Shown: positions 1-8,555, numbered from the stretch's first letter. The stretch is DNA of 34,603 nt from Clostridiisalibacter paucivorans DSM 22131 (GCF_000620125.1 NZ_JHVL01000038.1:1-34603), one strand, 5' to 3'. Notes: a model not told the origin generated them from the letters alone. Numbers and translations are program-made.

Positions 1-104
1 AGTTAGTGGTTATTATTTAGTAGTTAGTGGTTGGTGATAGAAATCTTGCAGATTTCATCATTGGACTGGGAACTATTAACTAATACCTACTAACTTTTTT
101 TACT
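1..104. repeat. Heptad-armed hairpin repeat, copy 1 (cut by window edge)
   Basis: This intergenic element has a left arm of 7-bp units related to GTTAGTG/GTTAGTA, a core hairpin (GAAATCT at 40-46, loop TGC, AGATTTC at 50-56), and a right arm of complementary units ending in CTACTAAC plus a run of seven T at 95-101. It shares this architecture with 13713-13832 and 20876-21073. The left end is missing because the window starts inside it. Its function is unknown; the hairpin plus T-run could terminate transcription from the left. Confidence 0.7.
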
Positions 105-209
105 TTTATTGCTCTATTTGATTGGTTAAATATTTATTTAAATATTATTTTTGTTTTAAAAGGATTTTGAGTATTTATAGTGAATTATTATATAGGGTAG
201 GTGTTATGC

Positions 210-1274
210 ATGGAAAATAAGGGTATTATACGAAAGATATTGATGTTAGTTTTGTTACTCACTACTTTATTTATAGTATTTTTAGGGAAACCTTTTAAAA
301 ATAAGATTTTAGGATTTTTAGATGGAGATATATCCATAAAGGCTGTGAATAAGATAGATGCATCAAATGTTCAAGATATAGATTTTATAAGTGATATATT
401 GATTATAAAAGGCAATGAAGATATAAAAGCCTATGATATAGATGGGGCTATGGTTTGGAGTAAAGACAGAGGTGGAAATAAGAATTACTACATAGGAAAT
501 GATGCAATATATGAAAGTGAAAACAAAGGAAATTATGTAAAGGCGTATAATAATAAGGGAAAAGAAATTTGGAATATTAGCAAGTTAGATCCTATAGATA
601 AAACAATTGAAAGCAATGGGGGAATTTTTGCTATAACAAAAACAGATAATGGGTTTGATAAACTGATACTGATAGATAAAGACGGAAATTTAATATCAAA
701 TTGTGTTTTTGAAAATGAAAGCATTATAGGCGCATATTATAATGAAGATAGCTTCTGTGCTACAACTTTGAATATAGAAAATGAAGAATTAAAAAGTACA
801 ATGTATCATTATGATTTAAATGGCAAGCTTTTATGGGAAGTGACATTCAAAAATCAAATAATTGCTAAAGTAAGTTTTCTATCAGATAGAGATACATTAA
901 TATTATCGGATGAAAAGATAATGAGGTATAATAAGGACAAATTACTTTGGAGTAAGGAATTTGAAGGAATATTAAAGGATGCTGAGATTGCAGATGGGAT
1001 TTATTTATTATTTAATAATTCTAAAGACTTTGTGGAATCTATAGATTTTAATGGTAAGACTCAGTATAAAAATAGTTTAAACATTGAAGGGGATAGTATA
1101 TTTAGTTCCAATAGAGATATATTTATTATAGGAGACAAGATATTAGTAGGATATGATAACAATAAAGGTTCCAATGAATATATAATGAATGATAAAATAG
1201 AAGACTTTGCTTATAATGATAGATATGTGGCATTGCTATCATCAGGAACTATTAGTATCATAAGTATAAAATAA
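210..1274 (+). CDS. Membrane-anchored PQQ-like beta-propeller protein
   Basis: The protein has about 354 residues. A positively charged N-terminus is followed by one hydrophobic segment (about residues 8-26), so it is probably anchored with its C-terminal domain outside the membrane. The rest is a series of short beta-strand repeats with recurring D-x-D-G and W-S/E motifs (for example YDIDGAMVW, YNNKGKEIW, YDLNGKLLW), typical of PQQ-like or quinoprotein propellers (compare DUF5711). A GTG at 201 would add three residues; I chose ATG 210 because a GTAGGTG Shine-Dalgarno-like stretch lies about 7 nt before it. The next gene, CvpA, follows after 36 nt, so they are probably co-transcribed. No catalytic residues are recognisable, and a structural or binding role in the envelope is inference. 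Confidence 0.8.
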   Translation: MENKGIIRKILMLVLLLTTLFIVFLGKPFKNKILGFLDGDISIKAVNKIDASNVQDIDFISDILIIKGNEDIKAYDIDGAMVWSKDRGGNKNYYIGNDAIYESENKGNYVKAYNNKGKEIWNISKLDPIDKTIESNGGIFAITKTDNGFDKLILIDKDGNLISNCVFENESIIGAYYNEDSFCATTLNIENEELKSTMYHYDLNGKLLWEVTFKNQIIAKVSFLSDRDTLILSDEKIMRYNKDKLLWSKEFEGILKDAEIADGIYLLFNNSKDFVESIDFNGKTQYKNSLNIEGDSIFSSNRDIFIIGDKILVGYDNNKGSNEYIMNDKIEDFAYNDRYVALLSSGTISIISIK

Positions 1275-1310
1275 AGAGAGGGTTATATTGTATAACGGGG
1301 TGGAGTATAT

Positions 1311-1988
1311 ATGGATTTAACGGTAATAGATATTATAATAGTTGGAATTGTAACTATAAATGGGATAATGGGAGCAATGCATGGGTTAATATTGTCGGTA
1401 TTTAATTTTTTAGGTATAATATTTTCTTTATATCTAACAAAATTATATTATCCTATTGTTTCTAAATATATATATAAAAATCCACCTATGTATGGTCCTA
1501 TAAAAGAATTCGTAGACAAAAGATTGGTAAGCATAACTCCAGAAATAGGAAATGGACAAGGGCTAGATGCAGTAGTTGAAATATTAAAAATTCCTAGGAT
1601 TACAGGACTGGAGACCCAAGCCAATGAGTTTATAGGAGCAGGTGGGGAAGTTATTTCTAATACTATAACTAATTTTATAATAAATATGATAAGTATAATT
1701 ATAGTATTTATAACTATAAAGTTTTTAATATATTTACTTATGAAGGCTTTAGATACAATTGCTAAGTTGCCAGTATTAAAACAGTTTAATAAAGTGACAG
1801 GTTTTTTATTTGGTATAGTTAAAGGTATAATAGTTGTCTATATAATATTTGCTATTCTTACACCTATTGTCTCTATTTTTCCAGAACAAGATATGGCAAA
1901 TTTAATCTATAGATCTAATCTTGGATATTTTTTCTACGATAATAATATTATAATAAAATTTTTAGAGGTAAACGGATTTATAGGTTAA
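1311..1988 (+). CDS. CvpA family membrane protein
   Basis: This is a 225-residue protein with several hydrophobic helices: two near the N-terminus (about 5-45), a long one at about 120-145, and two near the C-terminus (about 165-195). The first helix pair, beginning with the DLTVIDIIIV type of start, is characteristic of CvpA (colicin V production/CvpA family). In Firmicutes these proteins are integral membrane proteins of uncertain function, linked to envelope homeostasis. ATG at 1311 lies shortly downstream of a purine-rich GGGGTGGAG. It ends only 13 bp from the convergent DUF2089 gene, with no obvious terminator between them. Confidence 0.85.
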   Translation: MDLTVIDIIIVGIVTINGIMGAMHGLILSVFNFLGIIFSLYLTKLYYPIVSKYIYKNPPMYGPIKEFVDKRLVSITPEIGNGQGLDAVVEILKIPRITGLETQANEFIGAGGEVISNTITNFIINMISIIIVFITIKFLIYLLMKALDTIAKLPVLKQFNKVTGFLFGIVKGIIVVYIIFAILTPIVSIFPEQDMANLIYRSNLGYFFYDNNIIIKFLEVNGFIG

Positions 1989-2001
1989 TATACAATTCTT
2001 T

Positions 2002-2271
2002 TTACTTATTTATATGTAAAGCTGATACTATTGATTCTAATCTATTTTTTACAGTAGGGTATGAAATAGACAATTCTCTTTCCATTTCTTTTATACTTCC
2101 TTTGTTTTTAAGAAATATTTTAATAAAATTTTTTTGTTCTTTACTCAATTTACAGAAGTCACATAATTCAAATTCACCTTCTATTGAAGTATTGCAACTA
2201 GAACAATAGAGTTTAGTGATTTTCATATTTTCACCACAAAAAGGACATTTTCCTAAAGATTCTTTAGACAT
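2002..2271 (-). CDS. DUF2089 family zinc-ribbon/HTH protein
   Basis: From the chosen start the protein has 89 residues. It carries two Cys pairs in a zinc-ribbon arrangement (CPFC and CSSC, then CDFC), followed by a helix-turn-helix-like C-terminal half including SISYPTVKNRLESI. This is the DUF2089 pattern, a putative small DNA-binding protein. An upstream in-frame ATG at 2313 would add 14 residues. I prefer 2271 because a perfect AGGAGGTG lies just before it, inside the longer reading, and because the family starts near the zinc ribbon. It faces away from yedF, with a shared upstream region of about 260 bp. Its target is unknown. Confidence 0.85.
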   Translation of the reverse strand: MSKESLGKCPFCGENMKITKLYCSSCNTSIEGEFELCDFCKLSKEQKNFIKIFLKNKGSIKEMERELSISYPTVKNRLESIVSALHINK

Positions 2272-2532
2272 AAGGGCACCTCCTAAATCTACAGTTTGTA
2301 TTTTTTTTAACATGAACTTTATAATTATAGAATATTAGTATATACTAGAAAAGTCAATTGTTATTTTTAAAAATAATATATTGTTATAAAAAGTATGACA
2401 ATTATTTATTATTTTTTGTCATAATAAATAGCATAATTATAGAGATTATAAATAGATATATTTAATGTGCTTAGTAGATGATATAATTTTATATATAGAA
2501 CAAAGATTTTACAATATAGGAGGAGTATTTTT

Positions 2533-3126
2533 ATGAAAAAAGAGGTAGATGCGCGAAATCAAGATTGTCCTAAGCCAGTTATAATGACTAAGAAGGCATT
2601 AGATTCTATAGATTATGGCATTATAACTACTTTAGTAGATAATGAAGTCGCAAAAGAAAATGTATCAAAGCTTGCAAGGAGTTCAAATTTTGAATATACA
2701 GTAGACAAGACAAATGAAGGAGATTTTCTTGTAAGTATAACTAAAGGCGAAGTAGGTGATGAGGAAAAAGTTTGTATACCTGATACATTCAAAGACATTA
2801 CAGTAGCCATATCTTCAGATAAAATGGGGAAAGGAAATGATGAATTAGGCAGTATCCTTATAAAGGGATTTATTTATACATTAACTGAAGCTGTACCATA
2901 TCCAGCTACTATTTTGTTTTACAATAGCGGTGTAAAATTAACAACTGAAGGTTCTGAAGTATTACAGGATCTTAAGAAATTAGAAGCTCAAGGTGTCGAA
3001 ATACTATCTTGCGGAACGTGCCTAGACTTTTTTAATATAAAAGACAAATTAAAGGTTGGAGAAATTTCAAATATGTATACAATTGTTGAAAAACTAAAAA
3101 ATACTTCAAATACTATAAATATATAA
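2533..3126 (+). CDS. yedF: Selenium metabolism protein YedF
   Basis: The 197-residue protein has an N-terminal TusA-like domain (about 1-70) with the CPxP signature (DCPKPV, Cys12) and a C-terminal DsrE-like domain (about 85-190) with a conserved CGTC near residue 156. This two-domain build matches the YedF family that co-occurs with selenium-utilising genomes and is thought to handle sulfur or selenium in persulfide/perselenide form. AGGAGG lies directly before ATG 2533. A DUF3343 gene follows, as is common. The link to selenium fits the selenoprotein PrdB encoded elsewhere in the window. The biochemical role of YedF is not settled. Confidence 0.92.
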   Translation: MKKEVDARNQDCPKPVIMTKKALDSIDYGIITTLVDNEVAKENVSKLARSSNFEYTVDKTNEGDFLVSITKGEVGDEEKVCIPDTFKDITVAISSDKMGKGNDELGSILIKGFIYTLTEAVPYPATILFYNSGVKLTTEGSEVLQDLKKLEAQGVEILSCGTCLDFFNIKDKLKVGEISNMYTIVEKLKNTSNTINI

Positions 3127-3140
3127 AATTGATTCTATAT

Positions 3141-3169
3141 AGCGACTGAAAAGCGGTCGCTTATTTTAG
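3141..3169 (+). terminator. Rho-independent terminator after yedF
   Basis: AGCGACTG (3141-3148) pairs with CGGTCGCT (3154-3161) around a 5-nt loop, giving an 8-bp stem with one G-U pair. It is followed by TATTTTA. It separates yedF from the DUF3343 gene, though read-through is possible. Confidence 0.75.
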
Positions 3170-3245
3170 ATATCAAATTAAAGATAAAGGAATTATTGAT
3201 TAATTATTATAAGAAAGATAAATAGAATATAGGAAGAGTGGTTAT

Positions 3246-3530
3246 ATGACAGTAGAAATTTATGGTATAATAACATTTGAATCTACACATCATGCAATAA
3301 GAGGAGAAAATATAATAAAAAAATTAATTAATAATATTAGAACTATACCTACTCCCAGGGAAATTACTACTAGTTGTGGATTATCTATAAAATTTGATAT
3401 TTCTGATAAAAATGCTATAATTGAAACAATAAAAAAATCTAATCTTGCTATAAAAGGAATATATAAAATAACTAAAAAGGGTCATGAAAAGAAGATAGAT
3501 ATAATATATAGTAATAATGGTGGTGACTAA
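3246..3530 (+). CDS. DUF3343 protein, putative Se/S carrier-like
   Basis: This is a 94-residue protein with the DUF3343 pattern: a short alpha/beta fold beginning with YGIITFESTHHAIRGE, a PTPREITTSCGLSIKF stretch with a single conserved Cys, and a C-terminal helix/strand. Members are annotated as putative Se/S carrier proteins and are often found beside selD, yedF or cysteine desulfurases; yedF is the upstream neighbour here. A GGAAGAG Shine-Dalgarno lies before ATG 3246. The gene ends 2 nt before the MscS gene, so these two are translationally close. A carrier role is family inference. Confidence 0.8.
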   Translation: MTVEIYGIITFESTHHAIRGENIIKKLINNIRTIPTPREITTSCGLSIKFDISDKNAIIETIKKSNLAIKGIYKITKKGHEKKIDIIYSNNGGD

Positions 3531-3532
3531 CG

Positions 3533-4384
3533 ATGGAAAAATTAGACGAATATATAAGTGTCTGGTTAAGTGGAGATAATTCACAACTTTCTATACTTGA
3601 AAAGGGCATAAAGATAGTAATTATATTAATATTAATTAGAGTAGGTATTAAAGTATGTCATGTTATTATTGATAAATTTTTTGATCAACAAAAATCATTG
3701 AAATATAGAATGGAAGATAGAAAGGCAAAAACTTTATCAGCGATATTAAAAAGTGTAGTAAAGTATGTAATATATTTTATAGGTATTATCCCCATACTTG
3801 AAATATTTGGGATACAAACTACGTCTATATTGGCTACAGCAGGTATAGGTGGTTTGGCTATAGGTTTTGGTGCACAAAACTTAGTTAGAGATGTAATTAC
3901 GGGTTTCTTTATACTTTTTGAAGATCAATTTTCTGTTGGAGATTACATTAATACCAGCGATTTTGAAGGTATAGTTGAAGAACTTGGGATTAGGGTTACT
4001 AAGATTAGAGATTTTAATGGAGATTTACATATAATACCCAATGGGAAAATAGAAATAGTTACAAATAGGTCTAAGGGTAGTGTAAGAGCCTGGGTAGATG
4101 TGGGGATAGCATATGAAGAGGATATAGATAATGCAATAAATGTTTTAAATAAGTTAATGGAAGAAATAAAGGAAACAAATAAGAATATAGTTGAAGGGCC
4201 AACAGTTCTGGGAGTTTCTAACCTTGGATCATCGGATGTTGTTTTATCCATAGTTGCTCAGACAAAGTCCATGGAGAAGTGGTCAGTAGAGAGAGAGATA
4301 AGAAAGAAGATTAAGGATACTTTTGACAGAGAGGGAATAGAGATACCTTATCCTAGAAGAGTGGTAATAGATAAAGATAGTTAA
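3533..4384 (+). CDS. MscS-type mechanosensitive ion channel
   Basis: A 283-residue small-conductance mechanosensitive channel. Hydrophobic helices at about 25-45 and 75-95 precede the pore helix and beta-domain entry (about 96-140), which shows the typical GIGGLAIGFGAQNLVRD run of small residues and the following FEDQFSVGDYI. A soluble mixed alpha/beta C-terminal domain ends in IPYPRR, as in the family. It should release solutes on hypo-osmotic shock. The gene starts 2 nt after the DUF3343 gene, and the DUF951 gene follows closely, so it sits in an operon unrelated to its function. Confidence 0.93.
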   Translation: MEKLDEYISVWLSGDNSQLSILEKGIKIVIILILIRVGIKVCHVIIDKFFDQQKSLKYRMEDRKAKTLSAILKSVVKYVIYFIGIIPILEIFGIQTTSILATAGIGGLAIGFGAQNLVRDVITGFFILFEDQFSVGDYINTSDFEGIVEELGIRVTKIRDFNGDLHIIPNGKIEIVTNRSKGSVRAWVDVGIAYEEDIDNAINVLNKLMEEIKETNKNIVEGPTVLGVSNLGSSDVVLSIVAQTKSMEKWSVEREIRKKIKDTFDREGIEIPYPRRVVIDKDS

Positions 4385-4429
4385 AATGTAAAATAAAAAT
4401 ATTTATATAAATCCTTGGAGGTGAATATA

Positions 4430-4618
4430 ATGCCTTTGAAAATCGAAGTGGGAGATGTGGTTCAATTAAAAAAGAAGCATCCATGTGGAGAGGATAGATG
4501 GGAGATAATGCGTACTGGTATAGATTTTAGAATTAAATGTTTAGGCTGTCAAAGGCAGGTGTGGTTGCCTAGGAGAAAATTGGAGAAAAGAATTAAAAAG
4601 ATAATAGAAAAGGAATAA
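4430..4618 (+). CDS. DUF951 family protein
   Basis: A 62-residue basic protein with the conserved layout VGDVVQLKKKHPCGEDRWEI, then RIKCLGCQRQVWLPR, that defines DUF951. The Cys residues (PCG and CLGC) suggest a small metal-binding or nucleic-acid-binding fold. A TTG at 4415 opens the frame, but GGAGGTG sits inside that extension, so ATG 4430 is the better start. In Firmicutes this gene often follows an MscS gene near the origin, as here. Function is unknown. Confidence 0.88.
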   Translation: MPLKIEVGDVVQLKKKHPCGEDRWEIMRTGIDFRIKCLGCQRQVWLPRRKLEKRIKKIIEKE

Positions 4619-4688
4619 TAGTGTAAAAATATTCCAAAAACATGGACAGGAATAATACCATATAGTAAAATAGTTATATAAGGTATGA

Positions 4689-4714
4689 TATTAATTTATT
4701 AAAATAAATTAATA
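4689..4714 (+). terminator. AT-only stem-loop before the aminotransferase gene
   Basis: TATTAATTTA (4689-4698) pairs perfectly with TAAATTAATA (4705-4714) around loop TTAAAA and is followed by TAAAATTTTTT. It may terminate the DUF951 transcript or influence the start of the next gene. It contains no G-C pair, so the fold is weak. Confidence 0.4.
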
Positions 4715-4741
4715 TAAAATTTTTTGGGGGTGTATATTTAT

Positions 4742-5923
4742 ATGGGTTTAAATTATGCAAAGAGAATGGATAATATTAAGGCATCTGAAATTCGTGAGCT
4801 TCTCAAGCTCACTCAACAGCCAGAGATTATATCTTTTGCTGGAGGACTGCCTGCACCAGAGTTATTTCCAGTTAAGCAAATGGCTGAAGTTTCCAAACAA
4901 GTATTGGAAGAAGTAGGAAGTAGCGCACTTCAATATGGTCCCACAGAGGGATATGGTCCTTTTAGAGAACAAATAGTTAAAAGAATGAAAAAAGGACAGA
5001 TTGAAACTAGCAAAGAAAATATACTTGTAACTAGTGGTTCTCAACAGGGATTAGACTTAACAGGTATGATATTTTTAAATCCAGGTGATGTAGTATTATG
5101 TGAAAGCCCTAGCTATTTGGGTGCTTTAAATGCATTTAAGGCCTATCAACCTAAATTTAAAGAGGTTTCCACCGATGATGATGGAATGGTTATGGAAGAT
5201 TTAGAAAAAATCCTTGAAGAAACAGAAAATGTTAAATTTGTATATGTAATACCTGATTTCCAAAATCCATCAGGAAGAACTTGGTCTATAGAAAGAAGAA
5301 AAAAATTAGTTGAATTAGCAAACAAATATAACATAGCTATAATAGAAGATAATCCATACGGAGAATTAAGATTTGAAGGGGAGATACCTCCAGCAGTTAA
5401 ACACTATGATACTGAGGGTAGAGTAGCATACTTAGGTACATTTTCTAAGACTTTTGCACCAGGAATGAGATTGGGTTGGATTTGTGCAGAAGGAGAGTTT
5501 TTACAGAAATATATCTTTGTAAAACAAGGTACGGATTTACAAACAAGCACAGTTTCACAAATGCAATTAGCTAAATATTTAGAAAAATATGATTTGGATG
5601 AACATATTGAAAAAATAAAGGTTGTATATAAGAAGAGAAGAGATTTAATGTTAAATACTATGAAATCAGAATTTCCAGAAGGGGTTAAATTTACTTATCC
5701 AGAGGGAGGATTATTTACTTGGGTAATTCTTCCTGAACATATAAATGCCAAAGATTTAGCTAAATTGGCTATTGAGAAAAAGGTTGCTTTTGTACCAGGA
5801 GGTTCGTTCTTCCCCAATGGAGGAAATGAAAATACTTTAAGATTAAATTATTCTAATATGGACGAAGAAAGAATAGTTTTAGGAATCAAGAGATTAGCTG
5901 AGTGTATAAAAGAAATGCTTTAA
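4742..5923 (+). CDS. PLP-dependent class I/II aminotransferase
   Basis: A 393-residue fold-type I aminotransferase. Visible signatures are the N-terminal FAGGLPAPELFP, the substrate/PLP region GSQQGLDL, the PDFQNPSGRTWS motif (Asn and Pro near PLP), the PLP-lysine context GTFSKTFAPGMRLGW, and the C-terminal LRLNYSN arginine. The pattern fits the MocR-related / 2-aminoadipate (LysN/ARO8-like) group that transaminates several amino acids, but the substrate cannot be read from sequence. GGGGGTG lies 10 nt before ATG 4742; the frame extends six codons upstream through this Shine-Dalgarno, so the longer start is unlikely. In an amino-acid fermenter it could feed oxidative deamination, which is inference. 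Confidence 0.92.
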   Translation: MGLNYAKRMDNIKASEIRELLKLTQQPEIISFAGGLPAPELFPVKQMAEVSKQVLEEVGSSALQYGPTEGYGPFREQIVKRMKKGQIETSKENILVTSGSQQGLDLTGMIFLNPGDVVLCESPSYLGALNAFKAYQPKFKEVSTDDDGMVMEDLEKILEETENVKFVYVIPDFQNPSGRTWSIERRKKLVELANKYNIAIIEDNPYGELRFEGEIPPAVKHYDTEGRVAYLGTFSKTFAPGMRLGWICAEGEFLQKYIFVKQGTDLQTSTVSQMQLAKYLEKYDLDEHIEKIKVVYKKRRDLMLNTMKSEFPEGVKFTYPEGGLFTWVILPEHINAKDLAKLAIEKKVAFVPGGSFFPNGGNENTLRLNYSNMDEERIVLGIKRLAECIKEML

Positions 5924-5924
5924 T

Positions 5925-5958
5925 ATTTAAAGGACAGTAAATTTACTGTCCTTTAAAT
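5925..5958. terminator. Terminator after the aminotransferase gene
   Basis: A near-perfect 16-bp inverted repeat: arms 5925-5940 and 5943-5958, containing AAAGGACAGTAA / TTACTGTCCTTT. It starts 2 nt after the stop codon. The downstream tract is alternating AT rather than pure T, so termination may be imperfect or bidirectional. Confidence 0.75.
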
Positions 5959-5995
5959 ATATATATATATATTAATTGTTTTATAGAAAATACCC

Positions 5996-6024
5996 TTGTA
6001 ATAAAATTTAACTAGTGATATAAT
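5996..6024 (+). promoter_or_regulatory. Sigma-A-type promoter for rpsF-ssb-rpsR
   Basis: TTGTAA (5996-6001), a 17-bp spacer and TATAAT (6019-6024) form a good housekeeping promoter. Transcription would start near 6031 and give a leader of about 55 nt before rpsF. Confidence 0.75.
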
Positions 6025-6040
6025 CTTAGAATGTGATAAT

Positions 6041-6070
6041 GTCCTTGCTCCGGAAGGAGCCGTTAGTCCA
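6041..6070 (+). promoter_or_regulatory. Candidate S6:S18 (rpsF) mRNA leader
   Basis: A short hairpin (GCTCC 6047-6051 with GGAGC 6056-6060, loop GGAA) sits between the promoter and the rpsF start, followed directly by CCG. Hairpins with exposed CCG upstream of rpsF are the known S6:S18 autoregulatory leader type. Position and CCG fit, but I could not score it against a covariance model. Confidence 0.5.
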
Positions 6071-6086
6071 AAAGGAGGTGAAATGT

Positions 6087-6371
6087 ATGAATAAATATGA
6101 AGGTGTTTTTATTTTTGAGCCAAATATGGAAGAAGAGTCTAGAAATGAACTCTTTGAAAAAGTCAAAGGAATAATTGAAGAAAATGGTTCAATTACAGAT
6201 ATTGATGAGTGGGGAAATAGAAAGCTTGCTTATGAAATAAAAGATTTTACAGAAGGATACTATATAGTTATTAAGTTTGAAACAGCTGTAGATGCTATCA
6301 ATGAAATTGGTAGAATTTGTAAGATTTCTGAAAAAGTTATCAGGCACATGATCGTTAATGATGATGAATAA
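6087..6371 (+). CDS. rpsF: 30S ribosomal protein S6
   Basis: A 94-residue S6 beginning MNKYEGVFIFEPN with the expected DEWGNRKLAYEI core and the GYYIVIKF strand. It is the usual length for bacterial S6. An in-frame ATG at 6033 lies inside the leader, but AAAGGAGGTG ends 6 nt before ATG 6087 and the family starts there. It is first in the rpsF-ssb-rpsR operon. S6 pairs with S18 on the 30S platform. Confidence 0.97.
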   Translation: MNKYEGVFIFEPNMEEESRNELFEKVKGIIEENGSITDIDEWGNRKLAYEIKDFTEGYYIVIKFETAVDAINEIGRICKISEKVIRHMIVNDDE

Positions 6372-6392
6372 ATTATTAAGGAAGGTGCTTTC

Positions 6393-6827
6393 GTGAATAC
6401 TGTAATTTTAATTGGAAGATTAACTGCCGATCCAGAGTTACGTTTTTTACCTGGAAATGGTACCGCAGTAGCTAATTTTAGTGTTGCTGTAGATAAAGAT
6501 TTATCTAAAGATAAAAAGCAGGAGTTTGAGCAACAAGGAAAACCTACTGCTGACTTTCCTAGAATAGTGGTTTGGGGAAGGCAAGCTGAGAATTGTGCCA
6601 ATTACTTAGCCAAAGGAAGAATGGTTGGAGTACAAGGAAGATTACAGACAAGAACATATGATAATGCTCAAGGACAAAGGGTTTATGTTACTGAAGTTGT
6701 AGCAGAAAGAGTACAATTCCTAGAGTGGGGAGATAATAAGAATAATAATACTAATAATACTGGTACAGATGATTTCGGGATATCAAGTGGATTTCAACCG
6801 GTAGATGATGATGACATACCATTCTAA
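6393..6827 (+). CDS. ssb: Single-stranded DNA-binding protein
   Basis: A 144-residue SSB with an OB fold (about 1-105; MNTVILIGRLTADPELRF start), a short Asn/Thr-rich linker and the acidic protein-interaction tail ending DDDDIPF. It starts with GTG at 6393 after GGAAGGTG. It sits between rpsF and rpsR, as in most Firmicutes, and protects ssDNA at forks made by the DnaB helicase encoded downstream. Confidence 0.97.
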   Translation: MNTVILIGRLTADPELRFLPGNGTAVANFSVAVDKDLSKDKKQEFEQQGKPTADFPRIVVWGRQAENCANYLAKGRMVGVQGRLQTRTYDNAQGQRVYVTEVVAERVQFLEWGDNKNNNTNNTGTDDFGISSGFQPVDDDDIPF

Positions 6828-6842
6828 AAAGGAGGGAAAAGA

Positions 6843-7070
6843 ATGGCTAGAAGAAATTTTAGAAGAAGAAAAAAAGTATGTAATTTTTGTGTAGATAAAG
6901 TAAATCACATTGATTATAAAGATATAAATAAATTAAAGAAATATGTAACTGAAAGAGGAAAAATTCTTCCTAGAAGAATAACAGGAAACTGTGCAAAACA
7001 TCAAAGACAATTAACTAGAGCTGTAAAAAGAGCAAGAAACATAGCGTTATTGCCATATACAGCAGAGTAA
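6843..7070 (+). CDS. rpsR: 30S ribosomal protein S18
   Basis: A 75-residue, highly basic protein. The [10 protein letters not shown] start, [32 protein letters not shown] core and [15 protein letters not shown] end are diagnostic of S18. It has two N-terminal Cys (CNFC) and another Cys before the KHQR motif, as in zinc-binding (C+) S18 versions. AGGAGG precedes ATG 6843. It is the last gene of the operon and is followed by a strong terminator. Confidence 0.97.
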   Translation: MARRNFRRRKKVCNFCVDKVNHIDYKDINKLKKYVTERGKILPRRITGNCAKHQRQLTRAVKRARNIALLPYTAE

Positions 7071-7075
7071 AAAGG

Positions 7076-7098
7076 CGGCCACATAGATGGCCGTTTTT
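7076..7098 (+). terminator. Rho-independent terminator after rpsR
   Basis: CGGCCA (7076-7081) pairs with TGGCCG (7088-7093) around a 6-nt loop, followed by six T. It begins 6 nt after the rpsR stop. Confidence 0.9.
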
Positions 7099-7235
7099 TA
7101 TTTAGGTTTAATGGATTTTTGCTTGGCTTGTTTGACATAATCTTTTCCAGTGTATAGAATCTTATTAAGACTTTAAGTTTTCTATGTATATTAGACATAT
7201 AGTTCTTTGATATAATATAATAGGGAGGGATTATT

Positions 7236-7553
7236 ATGAATTTAAATATAGATATAACTAAAAATATTAAGGTTATAGAATGGCTAAAAAGTGAATTGCT
7301 TACTACAATAGCATCATTATTTGAATTGTTGGTCAATGGAGCAAAGAGTAGTCAAGATGCTATATTGGATGTGCTAGCTAATATTATTTTTGTTACATAT
7401 TTATTGGGTAAAAGATTGGGAATTTCTTATGAAAAAATAAATTTGCATATTGAAAACAAAATAAAGCTGGGAATAATTGAAAATCATAAGATAGAGAAAT
7501 GGTATGGTGATCTAAGTGAACTTTCAAATCATTTTAATAGAAATAATAGATAG
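7236..7553 (+). CDS. MazG-like family protein
   Basis: A 105-residue, mostly helical protein with the pattern of the short MazG-like proteins of clostridia (NIDITKNIKVIEWLKSELLTT, later LLGKRLGISYEKI). Classical MazG hydrolyses NTPs using an EEXXE/D metal motif, which is not evident here, so catalytic activity is doubtful. AGGGAGGG precedes ATG 7236. It lies 12 nt before the DUF2232 gene, so they are probably co-transcribed. The same pairing upstream of yybS and gdpP occurs in related genomes to my knowledge. Confidence 0.75.
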   Translation: MNLNIDITKNIKVIEWLKSELLTTIASLFELLVNGAKSSQDAILDVLANIIFVTYLLGKRLGISYEKINLHIENKIKLGIIENHKIEKWYGDLSELSNHFNRNNR

Positions 7554-7565
7554 AGGTGAATATAT

Positions 7566-8507
7566 TTGAACTTAAAGGATAAAACTACGAAATTTACTGA
7601 AATAGCAATAATTACTAGCATAATGACTATTTTTATATTTTTAGGTTTATATGCTATACCAATTATATTTATACTTTACCCAGTACCTTTTATAGTATTG
7701 GCTGTTAGACATGGAATAAAATATAGTATTATGTCAATACTAGTGTCTTGTGCTTTAGCATCTATATTAATAGAATTTTTTGTAGGCGTATTTATATTTA
7801 TAATATTTGGAGCTATATCAGTTGTATTGGGATATATGATTAATGAAAAGTATAAATCATATCAAATTATAGGTGGTGGGACTTTAATATCTTTGGTTAC
7901 AGTTGCATTACTTTTATATGTAATGGGAATTTTCACAGGAATAAATTTAGTAGATCCAATAAAAGATTTTTTCAATGAGGCATTACAATTTCAGAAACAA
8001 ATATTGGGAACTATGGATTTTACACAATATGAGATAAATGAAATACTAGATATGTTAAAACAAGGCTATAATTATACTATGCTTGCAATGCCTACTATAA
8101 TAATTATAAGCTCAGTTTTTTTGGTGTATATAAACTACTATATTTCAGTAGTGATTTTAAATAGATTAGGAAATAAAGTTGATTATATACCTAAATTTAA
8201 ACATTTCAAGTTACCAGGAAATGTACTTATGGGTATTTTAGTAATATTTCTTGGAACTACTATAATAAGAGTATTAAAGTTATTTTATTATGATACTATA
8301 TTTTTAAATGTAATTACTGTATTGTCTTTTATATTTCTTATACAAGGGCTAGCAGTGGTAATGTTTTTTTTAGATAGAAAAAAGATAAATAAGTTTATAA
8401 AGGCAATTTTATTTGTACTAATTTTATTATCGGGGCCATTGAATATAATAATATCTTTTATAGGAGTAGCCGATATATTATTCAATTTTAGAAAAATAAA
8501 AAGATAA
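7566..8507 (+). CDS. DUF2232 (YybS-like) membrane protein
   Basis: A 313-residue integral membrane protein with about eight hydrophobic segments and almost no soluble part, matching the DUF2232/YybS family. The start is TTG at 7566, placed by the AGAGGTGA Shine-Dalgarno 5-8 nt upstream. YybS-like genes nearly always precede gdpP (yybT), rplI and dnaB in Firmicutes, as here. It may be a membrane partner or transporter; the family has no established activity. Confidence 0.85.
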   Translation: MNLKDKTTKFTEIAIITSIMTIFIFLGLYAIPIIFILYPVPFIVLAVRHGIKYSIMSILVSCALASILIEFFVGVFIFIIFGAISVVLGYMINEKYKSYQIIGGGTLISLVTVALLLYVMGIFTGINLVDPIKDFFNEALQFQKQILGTMDFTQYEINEILDMLKQGYNYTMLAMPTIIIISSVFLVYINYYISVVILNRLGNKVDYIPKFKHFKLPGNVLMGILVIFLGTTIIRVLKLFYYDTIFLNVITVLSFIFLIQGLAVVMFFLDRKKINKFIKAILFVLILLSGPLNIIISFIGVADILFNFRKIKR

Positions 8508-8555
8508 CAAAGGTCTTTATTGTTTCTATCTATGCTTTTTTGGGAGGATATAACG

